Positions 33,501 to 45,031 of a stretch of DNA of 64,000 nucleotides are shown piece after piece (position 1 is the first letter of the stretch; each line of letters begins with the position of its first letter). The position numbers and the translations under genes are program-made. The notes below the pieces were generated by a model. That model saw only the letters and a list, made by a program, of their open reading frames with translations. It searched no databases and was not told the origin of the DNA. This stretch comes from Xenoacremonium recifei (lineage: Eukaryota; Ascomycota; Sordariomycetes; Hypocreales; Nectriaceae): NCBI GenBank assembly GCA_012184525.1, contig WOFQ01000037.1, positions 1-64,000 on the forward strand. Reading direction: 5' to 3'.

Positions 33501-35766
33501 CTCTGGTTGAGCTGGCGCTTCAGGTCGTTAACAAGAGCTGGCTCAGGCTCCTCAATGTAGACTGTTCTGGGGGCCAGGAATGCCTCAACGCCTCCGTCGA
33601 TGGGATCCTGGCGACAGTAGACTCGAGTGTTCGAAGGAACGATATGAGTAAACTGTTCGGAGAGCATCTTATAGTCGACCAAGCACAAGGATGAAGGAAC
33701 TGCCTCGGAAAGGGCTGTGTCCGGTGGTGGGCACTTCGCCTCCCAGTGCCTTTGCAAGTAGGGCGTGTCGTCAGTCAATTGCGGAAGACCCAGGCGCTGC
33801 CCAAGCTTGATTCGCAAGACTTTGTTGTTCTTCTTCGGCAGATCATCCATGTAAGTGATCGCAACAGGCCACTTAGCCTGCTGAAGTGAAGACTTCAGGG
33901 CACTGTGTAAGGCCTTCAGATCTACCCGCGGAACTTTGGGGGGTGTGACGAGAACGATGGCGACCACCTCCTGCAGCACGTCGTGGGCGGCTGAGAAAGC
34001 GAGTGCTTGAGAGACACGTCCGTGGATAGGTGACTCTGGCGATATGGAGGCTGACATGATAGCATTTTCAACCTCAAAGGGTGAGATGAGCTCTCCGCCA
34101 CGGTTAATGACTTCCTTGCTTCTACCCGTGATGTAGAGATAGCCGTCTTCATCCATGTAGCCAAGATCGCCCGTGTCAAACCAGCCACCGGCACTGAATG
34201 GAGACTTGTCATAGGTGCCATCGGGCCTCAAATATCCTGGGAAGACGGGCTCGCCGCGGACACAAATGCGACCAACGGTGCCGTGAGACGCCTCAGCTTC
34301 GGACCAGTCGAGAATAGCAAGTTCCGGTCCAGTGCTAATGCCTGAGGTTCCCTCGCGGTCGAGCTTGTAGTTGAGAGGTGGCGTGGAAATAGGCATGCAT
34401 CTAAGGAGTGTTAATTAAATCGCATGTGGATTCTAGCACGAGACTTACTCAGTCATTCCGTAACTCGGCAACACCACACACTTGAAGGTATCACGGAGTT
34501 GACACGCCAAAGACGGAAGCAAACCGCCAGCAGCATTGCAAGCAAGACGAATGCGACTATTCTGCAGTTCCTTGGGGCGCGAGGGAGCTTCCGCCAGGAT
34601 AACAGAGTGCATAGATGGTGAGGCATAATACCACGTGGGTTGTATGTCTTGCGCCACGTCCCAGAACAGATTGGGATCGAACGCTGAACAGCAGACTGTT
34701 GATCCACCGGAGAACATGGGAGCGAAAATGTTTCGCACCAAACCACCACTATGATTAATGTCAGATCCAGGTATTCAGGTCTCAAGAAGGGTTAAGCCAC
34801 TTACACGTGATACAAAGGCATCATGTTCAAGCATATATCTTTGGTGGTCAACCCCCAAGACTCCATGACAAACACAATGCCAGCAATAATGGAGTGAGTC
34901 GTCAAGGGGACAACCTTCTTAGTGCCCGAAGTCCCGCTTGTGAATAGGATCAAGCCGATATCATCGGCTTTGTTATGCTTTTGGGCCGGGTTCTTCACAC
35001 GAAGAGTCTCACCAGTGAGTGTACGAAGACTAATGTTGTCACCATGGTTCCAGTCCACGATGAACACGCTAAGTTTTCTCTCCTGAACCCACGCCGCCCC
35101 AAGCTGAAGCTTCTCATAATCGTCGAGTGTCGTGAGAATGAAGTTTGCCTGGGCCTGGACCACATCCGCCTGGAACTGTTCCGGTCCAGCAGCAGGGTTG
35201 ATCGGAGCCGCAGTGTAGTACGTGGTGACAGCTATACAAGTTGCCGCCAACAAGGGACCATTGGGTAACGCGATGGCGACGACAGGTTTCTTGCCAGCAT
35301 CGATAGGAGGCAGCTGGAAGTTCTTGACGTACTGTTGCAGTCCATGATGGGTGATGAACTTCTTGACGTCGGTCGATCGAAGAGCCGGCCGTTTATCACC
35401 ATTCAGGAACTGGGAGAACGACTCATAGGAATCCTTGACCAAGTTGGCGGCAGCGTCGACCAGCCACGACAGCTCAGTGTTCTTTCGAGACTTGACATCT
35501 TCCGGTAGAAGCTTAGACAGACGGGTATGGCATTTGATGAGCTCAAATGTCGGCCACTGTCCAGGAATCTCAGTCAAGAGGACGTAGAGAAGATGGAGGG
35601 GTCGATGAGATGGTTTCGAAGTTGCCGGGATCGACGACAAGACTTGTGCTTTGTCTAGGCTCGAGGATCGAAGTGTCTGAAATTGCCTGCACTCTCTGAC
35701 GGTCGATTCCGGAAGATCATACAGCTGCAGCAGGAGTGCTGACAGCTCCCGGTGTGCTTGCTGCAT
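30593..35766 (-). CDS. NRPS-like synthetase of the epsilon-poly-L-lysine synthetase (Pls/PosA/VibA) type
   Basis: Three exons (35766-34805, 34748-34449, 34400-30593) join in phase to 1689 residues. An adenylation domain carries core motifs LFTSGTSGTKK, YGMTE, GWFDTGDLGY (Asp about 499) and GRSKEVINRGGE. Next comes a second AMP-binding C-terminal-like segment (about 700-760). A carrier domain has its phosphopantetheine Ser802 in FFSLGGDS. Beyond it there is no condensation or thioesterase domain. Instead there are three repeats of a membrane-segment pair plus a hexapeptide left-handed beta-helix domain (about 985-1065, 1240-1360 and 1590-1680). This A-T-membrane plan with three tandem C-terminal domains is that of Pls/PosA enzymes, which polymerise lysine or diamino acids without a condensation domain; fungal VibA is the precedent. 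The product here is inferred, not shown. Confidence 0.85.
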
Positions 35767-37745
35767 CCTAGCTAATGAAAGCCTCCTTCGTCGCCGTGTA
35801 AGGCTCGGTTATCGAAATTTGTCAGATTCACAAGACACAGCCCGTTAAATGCAAGAGAAGTGAGTATATAGAGATACTAAGGATTGTTTGGTGGCCAATC
35901 TCCAACAACAAGGGGAAACATGATCACATATAAATCACCCGCTCACTCCTACATCATCGTCCTACAAAGTCTCGCTCGCGAACTGTCGATCGATGATCGC
36001 GAACTACGCCTGCGATGACAACGCAACGCATGCCAGTGCCAGAGGAGGGAGCTGTCAGCACGCAACTCATGTCGACGTATATCGCCATTTGAAAGAATGG
36101 GGAGTGGAAACTGCTCGAGAAATCTTCACACCGAACTTTTGATGGGCACACTGTCTATGTCGATCCCGATCAACAGGAGACAGTCGGCACTATAAGGCTT
36201 GATCGGGTCTGTCACTGCGGAATAAACGATATTGACGCGGTGGCGCGAGGATGAGCAATGGCGATTGGAACAATGTCTTGGATCAAGCTCAGGATCAACG
36301 ACTCGGTTTACCCAGACAGGCAAGTTTGAGGCTGGCGGATAAGCATCAGACATATATCTCTGAGACCCTTTGATCCGCCTCCCTGGACCCAGTCGTATAA
36401 TCAAGATTGAGTTGGATAGGATTTGGTTGGCTAGGAAGACACGGAAGAAGCCTTGGTCCTAGAGTAGCAAATCGACACTGTGGTCTGGGCTCGGAGTTTG
36501 GCGTCCCGTCAGCATAATTCCCGTGCTTACGGGATGCTGACTGGAAAGTATCGCAGTTAGAACACGCCGTGTTTTCCGGGGATCTGGGTCAGCAAATCAA
36601 GCCACCGACGCTTTCTGACGGCTAGGCCAGAACAAAAGTATCCAATGCCACGGTATCCACGATCTCACACGGGCTCTGAGTGAGGTTCCACGGACACGGT
36701 GCCCGGCCGGAAGTGGACCCACTGCATGCCGGGCACACGGAGCCTCATCCGGGCTGGAATGGAAGCAACTTCACTTTCGCCAGAGAAGCGCCGGCCAGCG
36801 AGACGAGCATCTCGGGATGTGCTAAGATCAAGCACCAGCCATCCGCATCTCGAGTAAGCACAGGTGAAGATCCATGCCGACAGCGACGCGTTTTGACAGG
36901 ATGCGCAGGATCCCTCTCCCGCGTATGAGCGATCATCAAGTCTCTGTATCATTATCGTTCGAGGGCTGTCCTAGATCAGCAAACGATGTTTCGGGGAGAT
37001 TGATTGATACCACTCGGTTGCAAATTGATAAGATTTCGGATACAGCTGGGACCGTGGCGAGAGGAAAGGACGCTAGCAAAGAACGTTCTTGAGCCAGAAT
37101 CTTACATGCAGATGATGAGACTCGCAGTCAAGCTGGACACTGTCGACGAACTGACGTGCAACGGCACCTTTGACCGTGCGCTTCTCCACTTACCGAAGCC
37201 TTTACCCGCGGGCCGCTGCGTAGAGTGTGATCAAGCACTGTTCCAAGGGCGTGCCGCTGATTCTCCCTGAACTCATGCTTGTCTCATGCCGCATGGTTAT
37301 TGGCGGAGGGCATCCGTCCCGACCCAAATCAGGGGCAAAGGTTCCTGTTGCGATTATTCCGCGCACATTGAAACCGTTCATACCGATGATATCATCAATG
37401 CACGGAAATCGTGAGGAAATCATGGCGACGGGGCGGGTGGTTGGTGGCCGCATGGTTTGGAAAGTCGTTCACGTCAGATGTGGAAGGAAACCAGTAAGGG
37501 TGGTGGAAGAGTTCCGCAAGGTTAAGGCAAGCTCCAGAGTAGCTTATTTTCAAGCATACTCCCGGTAGTGGCATATTCTGCAAGGCTGCTCCCCGGTATG
37601 TGGACTCAATCTTACATAATCTGACACCATATTCCTTTAAGCAGCAGCTCCACCACCAGGTTCTACCAATCTCAGACTCTCAGCTGCCCATCACAACCAT
37701 CATCTCAGTCGACAGCTTCAGACCACAATCGAGCACGACGTCAAG
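35767..37745. promoter_or_regulatory. Long divergent intergenic region
   Basis: Nearly 2 kb separate the start codons of the NRPS-like gene and the U1A-like gene. Open frames here are short, overlap on both strands and show no domain. The length is unusual for this window and could hold extended regulatory DNA or a non-coding transcript. Confidence 0.4.
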
Positions 37746-38594
37746 ATGGAATCAGGCCCTCCGGTATCTACGTGCGTGTCATTGCACATCCGACACGCGA
37801 CGTAAGTACACGAGCTAATGGTTTGTACAGGGTTTACGTTCAGAATCTCGAGGAACGCGTCAAGTTGGAGACCTTGACGGATGCCTTGAGAGTCGTCTTC
37901 TCCGAGTTCGGCAACATTGTCGACATTGTGGCTAAGAAGAACTTGAAAGCCAAAGGACAGGCGTTCATCGTCTTCGAAGATCCAGAGAGTGCCCACAATG
38001 CCGTTGAGGAGGTCCAGGGCTTTGAGCTCTTCGACAAGCCCATGAGAATCGCGCTGGCGCGCACCAGGAGCGACAAGACGGTGGCGATGAAGTGCAGCGA
38101 AGAAGAATTCGAGACGCACAAGCGACATCGGCAAGCAGAGAAAGGTAGGCCGACGACGTTCTGGCATTTATCAAGAGTTGACTAACGCCATATGATCTCC
38201 AGACAAACGAAAGGCCTTGGAGGCCGCTGAAGAGCAACGGCAGCTCAATAAGAGGGGTGCAGGAGCTGCGCCTGACCCTAGAGCTGCCAAGGTTCCTCGT
38301 CTCACCGGCTTGAAATCAACCAGTGCAACGACCTCGACAGTTGTGCCGGATGAGTATCTGCCACCCAACAAGATTCTGTTTGTTCAGAACGTACCTGACG
38401 GATACGACATTGAAGCTTTGACAAGTGTCTTTGGCCGATTTGACGGATTCCGCGAGATCAGACTTGTTCCTGGACGGCGTGGGATTGCTTTCGTTGAATA
38501 CGATACGGAACAGGGGGCCATCACGGCCAAGGAAAATACGGCGGGCATGACTCTGGGCGAGTCGAACATCAAGGTCACATACCAACGACAGTAA
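37746..38594 (+). CDS. U1A/U2B''-type snRNP RNA-binding protein, two RRMs
   Basis: Three exons (37746-37771, 37831-38144, 38203-38594) join in phase to 243 residues. RRM1 starts with VYVQNLEERVK and contains KAKGQAFIVFEDPESA. RRM2 starts with ILFVQNVPDGYD and contains RRGIAFVEYD. A charged helical linker joins the two. This order and spacing is that of U1A and U2B'' snRNP proteins, which bind stem-loops of U1 or U2 snRNA during splicing. The first exon is only 26 nt. I chose the GTGCGT donor at 37772 because it yields the conserved PPVSTVYVQNL junction. A second donor (GTAAGT at 37802) would add about 10 residues in frame. Confidence 0.94.
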
Positions 38595-38757
38595 TGATAG
38601 CATTCAAAGGTATAATCAATAACGAATACTCCCGGAATTATCTGTGTTCATCGTCCTGTGGCCGGTCATGTACCTGGATTTCGTAATACAGCACGGCCTT
38701 AACATTCTAGGTGTTCCCTTTCAAACACCAATTCGAATACCTGAGCTCAGGAAGAGA

Positions 38758-39822
38758 CTAAAAAATAACATCGTCGTCGTCTTCAGCAGCCAGCATGTCT
38801 GTGGGGCCGGACTCCTCCTTCTCATTGCCCCGATCACCGAGGGCTTGGGCTTGAGCTTCACGCTTGGCCTTCATTTCTGCATCTGCGGCTGCAGTATCAC
38901 GCTGTTTCTTGTTTGCGACCTATTACTCAATCAGTATGGTAGACTTGGTCTTGTCAACCAAGACACTTGCCTTCTTGAGTCTGTAGAATTCCTCTCGGTC
39001 CAACTCATCAAGCTCTGAGTTGATGTACTTGATCGTGTTCTCTGTCCGTGGAATAATAACATGTTCGATCGCATTGACTGCACCAGATGTCAGTAGGACG
39101 CTGATTATGTGAGGTTATCCAGCTGACCTCGGCGATTGACAACCTTGATGACTTCGTCAAGGATTACGAAGGCAGTCTGAAGACTTGCCAGCTCAACGAG
39201 AGCCTCGACAGCTCGAGCATAAGTCTCTCTGCATCTTTGAACCTGCTGACCACCCTTCCCCAGGCCGGTAAGGCCAAAGTCGTTGTTTCCCTCCGTGAGA
39301 TAGCTTTCGAACGCGGGTAGGAGTACGCCAGAAACGTTGTCCTGCTTTGTGCGGATGCGAAATCGAGCTGACTTGGCGGATTCCTGTACTTGGTATCCAA
39401 TGTCTCCGCCAACAGCATATGTAACCTCGGCCAAGGAGAAGGCTGCAATTTGCATGACCCTTCCCATCTTCCGCTTCGCCTCGTCGATTCGTCTCGTGAT
39501 TTCTGCAGCAGGGACGGGTCAGCGAATAGTTGAAGATGATGAAGTCGGATGAAGGAGAGTTGCTGACCTCGGAATCGCCTGTAATTGGGATCAAATCATC
39601 AGCAACGTATCACAGGATGGATCGCGAGCTCAACTCACTTCGTCAGAGCCTCGCTCTTCCGTTTCAATAAACTGTGTCCAGTCTCAGCTCCCTTGAGCTT
39701 GGCCTTCATCAATCCCAGCGACTGCCGGGTAGGGAAGACGGCCTCGCGGTCCTGATAGTATCATTAGCAACTGGCGGCTCTGCACAAAGACGGTAGAAGA
39801 AGCGTACTGCAGCGCCAGACAT
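38758..39822 (-). CDS. VMA8: V-type proton ATPase subunit D
   Basis: Six exons (39822-39808, 39751-39639, 39578-39568, 39502-39128, 39077-38971, 38919-38758) join in phase to 260 residues, the normal size for this V1 central-stalk rotor subunit. Recognisable segments are REAVFPTRQSLGLMKAKLKG at the N-terminus, REITRRIDEAKRKMG, and NAIEHVIIPRTENTIKYI near the C-terminus. The acidic tail ends EDDDDVIF. The enzyme acidifies vacuoles. Two gene-structure oddities stand out: exon 3 is an 11-nt micro-exon, and the last intron uses a GC donor (AAG/GCAAGT). It is divergent from SYF1. Confidence 0.96.
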
Positions 39823-40399
39823 TTTGAAGGCTTCGGCACTACCAAATCGAGGGTCGGTGTCGTCTGGGCTGTCAGGATAGTGGTTTGAATAGAGCTACAG
39901 TGTTGCGTCAGGGCTCCGCACTCTAGAAGCACGCAGGGGCTCAAGGTGGCCATGCACTTGTAGGGTACTTATCGCTCTAAACGGGCTTTCAGGCTGAAAC
40001 CTCCACCAGCATCTTGCCTTAGTCAGAAAGAGTGGTGCCTTAGAAGCCGAGCTAGTACCATAGCGTGTGTTTTCCACGCATTGAGTCGTTTGGATTCGCG
40101 CCGAGAAATAATTAATCCTTCACCTGCAACTCACGACCGCAGCCACGGAGACTGGATTCGTTGTCTAAGCTCCCGACGAAGTCATCAGCGACTACGGCGA
40201 CCGGGATCGCAACGATCTGGTGGTCTTAGAAGGCTTATGACAGGAGGGAGGACAGCCGCCAAGACACTCGAGTTCGTCAGTGAGCCCTCGACACCTCACA
40301 TGGCGAACTAAACGATCATCCTCCTCTGCCGTTTCCTCCTTCGAGGGCCGCTCGGCCGCGCTCATTATCCTCCCACTCTCCCTCTGACAGATTGACATC
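39823..40399. promoter_or_regulatory. Divergent promoter, VMA8 / SYF1
   Basis: 577 bp between two opposed housekeeping start codons. No separate gene is seen. Confidence 0.5.
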
Positions 40400-42989
40400 A
40401 TGGCGCCAATCACGGCCGTTTCGAACGGCGGACCTAGACAACCTCAAGTTCATTTGGTGGTACGCATCTTGGTTACTCTGGCTTTCTACGCTCGGTTGCT
40501 AACATATATCTGATATCAGTCGAACGAAGACTCCGTCTATGAACAAGACATCATCCGCGACCCTGGAAGTGTCAAGCCTTGGCTCGCTTACATCGAGTTC
40601 AAGGCGCGTCATGGCTCAATTATCGAGCAAGCGTTTGTGATGGAGCGAGCCTGTATACAGCTACCCCGATCCTACAAGCTCTGGAAATTGGTTGGTCCAA
40701 ATGCCATTACTCGAACCACATTCTCGCTCAGCCGTGACTAATATTGTACAGTACCTCATGTTTCGAGTCAAGCACGTCTCAAAACTGAACCCCTCCGTAT
40801 ACGCCGCCGAGTACCACAAAGTCAACGCCCATTTCGAGCGAGCGCTTATTCTTTTGAACAAGATGCCACGGATCTGGGAAATGTATCTCAAGTTTCTCAC
40901 TCAGCAACCTGTCGTTTCCGCTACTCGCCGAACATTTGACCGAGCTTTGAGGGCCCTCCCAATCACTCAGCACAACCGCATCTGGGCTCTATACCGGCCG
41001 TTCGCCAATTCAGCAGCTGGTGAAACTGCTGTGCGAGTGTGGAGGCGGTATATGCAAGTCCACCCTGAGGATGCGGAAGATTTCATCGAGCTTCTTGTTG
41101 AAACAGGCCTATATACCGAGGCAGCGCTGAAGTATATCAGTATTCTCAACAATACCCGCTTCGTCAGCAAACGCGGCAAAGGCCACTATGAACTGTGGAG
41201 TGATATGGTCGATATGCTTGTTGAGCATGCTGCCGAGATCGAGACAGGCCATGAAAGCGGCATCGATCCCGAACGCATAATCAGGAGCGGGATTGAACGG
41301 TTCTCTGACCAAAGAGGCAAGCTCTGGGCTGGACTTGCGACTTACTGGATCCGACGCGGGAGTTTTGAACGAGCTCGAGATGTGTTCGAGGAGGGTATCA
41401 CCACGGTGATGACCGTCAGGGACTTCACGCTCATTTTTGAATCCTACATCGAATTCGAGGAGTCTATTATTGGCGCACTGATGGAGGTGGCCTCGACCCG
41501 GGCAGAAAAGGGTATCGAAGACGAAGACGCCGACTTTGAGCTGGACATCAGGATGATGCGCTTCGAGCAACTGATGGATCGTCGACCTTTCCTTCTCAAC
41601 GACGTTTTGCTCCGCCAAAACCCAAACAACGTCGCGGAATGGGAGAAAAGGGTTGCTCTCTGGGGGGACAACAAACAAGAGGCAGCGCAAACTTATACGG
41701 ACGCAATCGCCGCCATCCAACCGAAACGAGCGGTTGGTCCTTTCCACCAACTCTGGGCCAACTATGCCAAATTCTACGAACAGGGCGGCGATCTGCGAAA
41801 CGCCCGTATCATTATGGAGAAAGCGGTCAAAGTCCCCTTCAAGTCTGTTGCTGAACTCGCGGACATGTGGATCGAATGGGCTGAGATGGAACTACGAAAC
41901 GAGAACTTCGATGACGCCGTCCGGATAATGGCCAAGGCCGTTCAGGCACCCAAGCGATCCAATGTGGATTACTTTGACGAGACTCTTTCCCCCCAGCAAA
42001 GAGTCCATAAAAGCTGGAAGCTTTGGAGCTTCTATGTGGACTTGGTTGAAAGCGTCTCAACCTTGGAGGAAACCAAGAAAGTCTACGAACGAATATTCGA
42101 GCTTCGGATCGCGACACCACAGACGGTGGTCAATTACGCCAATCTTCTCGAAGAGCAGAAGTATTACGAGGAGTCATTCAAAATTTATGAACGGGGTCTG
42201 GATTTGTTCAGCTACCCCGTTGCTTTTGAACTTTGGAACTTGTACCTTGCCAAGGCCGTGGATCGCAAGATCGGCATCGAGCGGTTACGAGATCTTTTTG
42301 AACAGGCAGTGGAAGATTGTCCGCCCAAGTTCGCGATGACGATCTACCTTCTTTACGGTAGCCTAGAGGAGGAGCGAGGACTAGCGAGACATGCCATGCG
42401 TATCTACGAACGTGCAACACGGGCCGTTGCAGATGAGGACCGAGCAAAGATGTTTAACATATACATCACGAAGTCAGCATCCAACTTCGGCCTTCCCTCT
42501 ACTCGGCCGATCTACGAGAGAGCCATTGCGGCTCTGCCGGATAGCGAGGCCAAGGACATGTGCTTGAAGTTTGCAGACATGGAGAAGAGGCTTGGAGAAA
42601 TCGACCGTGCTCGCGCCATCTATGGCCATGCCTCACAATTCTGCGACCCAAGGACGAATCCCGATTTCTGGACCAAATGGGAGCAGTTTGAGGTGCAGCA
42701 CGGCAACGAAGACACTTTCAAGGAGATGCTACGGATCAAGCGAAGTGTCCAGGCACAGTACAACACAGATGTCAATTTCATTGCGTCCCAGGCACTTGCC
42801 CGCAGCCAACGGCGTCCAGATGCAAGCGATGACGGCGAGGTCGCGGACGCAATGGCTGCCCTGGAGAGACAAGCACGCGCTCCTCAGGGCTTTGTCGCTG
42901 CCAGTAATGCAGTCAAGGACACGGGCTCGGCACAGGCCGTTGTCACGTCGAATCCGGACGCCATAGATATTGACGAACTTGATGATTAA
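40400..42989 (+). CDS. SYF1: Pre-mRNA-splicing factor SYF1 (HAT-repeat protein)
   Basis: Three exons (40400-40459, 40520-40690, 40752-42989) join in phase to 822 residues. Almost the whole protein is built of HAT (half-TPR) repeats with recurring W...Y and E...P spacing, for example PGSVKPWLAYIEFK and PRIWEMYLKFL. Conserved segments include RRTFDRALRALPITQHNRIW and DPRTNPDFWTKWEQFEVQHG. The acidic end reads AIDIDELDD. SYF1 is a scaffold of the NineTeen complex in the activated spliceosome. Length fits the family. Confidence 0.97.
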
Positions 42990-43128
42990 TGATGTTTTAC
43001 ATTACAGGCGGTTGGGTAGGTATACTAAGGACAAATATTACAAGCCAATCCATCGTCATTCCTTCTGTCTTCCCACGAGCGGTGGTCGGCCTTCCGGAGA
43101 CGTCACGGAGGGGTTGCCCAGCAAGCTC

Positions 43129-43451
43129 TCACTTCCCGCCTTTCATCTCGGCAATCTTGGCATGGTATTTATCGGCATAGTTCTTGTCGACGTGGCCATC
43201 CCGTGAACTCGGGGTGGCATAGATGGAGCCTTTGCGCTTCTGAAATCGGCTTGGAGGCACCTTGGCAGCATCTGAACAGTCTACAAGTCAGCAGGGCTGT
43301 TCAATGAATCTCAGGGCAAGGCAGAAAAGTAGAGGAGAGAAGACTGACCCCATTCGTCGCTCATTCTCCGGTCACGCTTCACATTCTCAGCCACGGGAGA
43401 CTCGTTTGTGACACTCGGGGAGACATCAGTCGGGCCTTGTTCCTGTTCCAT
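43129..43451 (-). CDS. Small conserved-looking 81-residue protein
   Basis: Two exons (43451-43349 and 43271-43129, GTCAGT donor, 77-bp intron) give 81 residues. The second exon reads WDAAKVPPSRFQKRKGSIY followed by ATPSSRDGHVDKNYADKYHA and ends KGGK. The basic, low-hydrophobicity composition suggests a soluble or nuclear protein; no domain with known function is recognised. Support comes from clean splice signals and from codon-like composition in both exons. It is short enough to be missed by length-based gene finding. It is convergent with SYF1 (140 bp between stops). Confidence 0.75.
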
Positions 43452-45031
43452 GATGCTTTCTAGCTCGAGAAGACTTGTATATGAGAGATGATATGAGGGA
43501 GGAGGGAGTTATATTCTCGGGACTAGATATCTTTTTCTTTTGTTCAACAAGAATTTGGAGGAAATGGTGACGAGCATTCAGCGCGAGAGACAGGTTATTA
43601 TAGGAGTCGGGGTCAGGACCAATGCTGGTCCGGCCGCAGCCACCAATTCGTTTCGTTACCCCGCAAAGGGCCTTTCACGCCAGTGATCTTTCCTCGCAAC
43701 AGCAAGGCAGCATGTGCCTACCCTTGGTCAGTCCGTCAAGGGATCATTCCTAACGAACCGATCTCGAGATGGGCTGAGTGCCTAGCTTGCTAGCTTGATT
43801 ACCCTTTCAAAGAGGGTGGCGCAGAGATGGATCGTCGAGGCCATTTGACGTCATGGTGATGGTCACAATGGCTGTCGAGGCGCCGTGCCCATTGGACAGG
43901 ATACTGGTGATAGCATCAGGACACCGGCGAGATAGACGACGTGTGGCAGACTAAGAGAACTAAAGGGGCCCGGGACCATCCTGCACGCGTCCGGAAGGAG
44001 GCCTCAGGTATCTCGAGGTAATGAGCAGGCTTCCCGGGGGGATCGGCTGCGTTCATTACCGCGTGTGTACAAGTCTAGACCCTTATAGCTTATATCGAAG
44101 CCAAGCATGTGAGTTTGCACCCGCGTATTCCAATCTTTGGGGGCGAATCGGACAAGCGGGGTAAGGGACTTTCAAAACGGCCAGCTGCTCTATCAGATCA
44201 CAATACTCGGGGCTGTGCAGCTTGGCTGGCTTGAAGTGTCAAAGTATGGCCCGCCAGCCGTCACCGTCCACATCCCGAGGTTCCAGCAGTACCTGGAGAT
44301 ACCTGCATTCAGCCACCCTGACCGCAGCGTGAGACGATGATTTCATGGTAGCATTTGATCTCCGCCCTCTAGACGCAAAGGGTGCTACGGGCTTGGAAGG
44401 CGACGCGGCGATTGGGGCGGAGGGAAAAAGAGGGTGTCGAGGCGTGCAAGCCCATCCCGTCACCTAAACACTTGGCGCGGACTTAACCGAGTATGCCTGT
44501 CTGGCATTTGCTTGTTTCTGAGGGTTGGTTTTGTTACTCCAAAGTGATCGAAACGAAGTTTGGTTCAGGCAAAACTGGAATTGTCACCACCACCAACGAA
44601 AAAGGCCTATATGATGATCTATATTGCAATAAGATACTCTATCACTATGATTCAACGTACTATTTCAATACTTTAATCTCATTAGCTCGGTGATTCATCA
44701 TTCAGACGTGTTGATGCGAAGGCCCAAATTTCCAAAATGGTTCCTATAGGGTAGGTCGGAAAGCAACTGGGGAGGGGCAGAGCATCAACACTGATTGGCG
44801 GCAGGAACGTTCGTGAGAAACACTCATTGTCAAAACTCACGTTGACTCACGCCGTACCCAGAGGCTTCACTCAAGCTTCAAAACCTCGACATGTCAACTA
44901 CAACTGGCCTGGATTAGCCGCAACGACACCATCACAGGCCCTGCCCACTCTCGCTGAAGCGTAGGGCAAGGGCTTTAGTTTCCATCACGGCTTCGCTCCA
45001 AAGTCTCTCCAGCGCCTTCCCGAGACCTTAT
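43452..45031. promoter_or_regulatory. Gene-free stretch, 1.6 kb
   Basis: Only weak open frames are present (for example 44137-44340 and 44493-44693, plus), with no domain or splice links. The outer parts serve as 5' regions of the small gene and of CCA1. Confidence 0.45.

Noticed and set aside
41109..41750. 213-codon minus-strand open frame
   Set aside because: Antisense shadow of SYF1.
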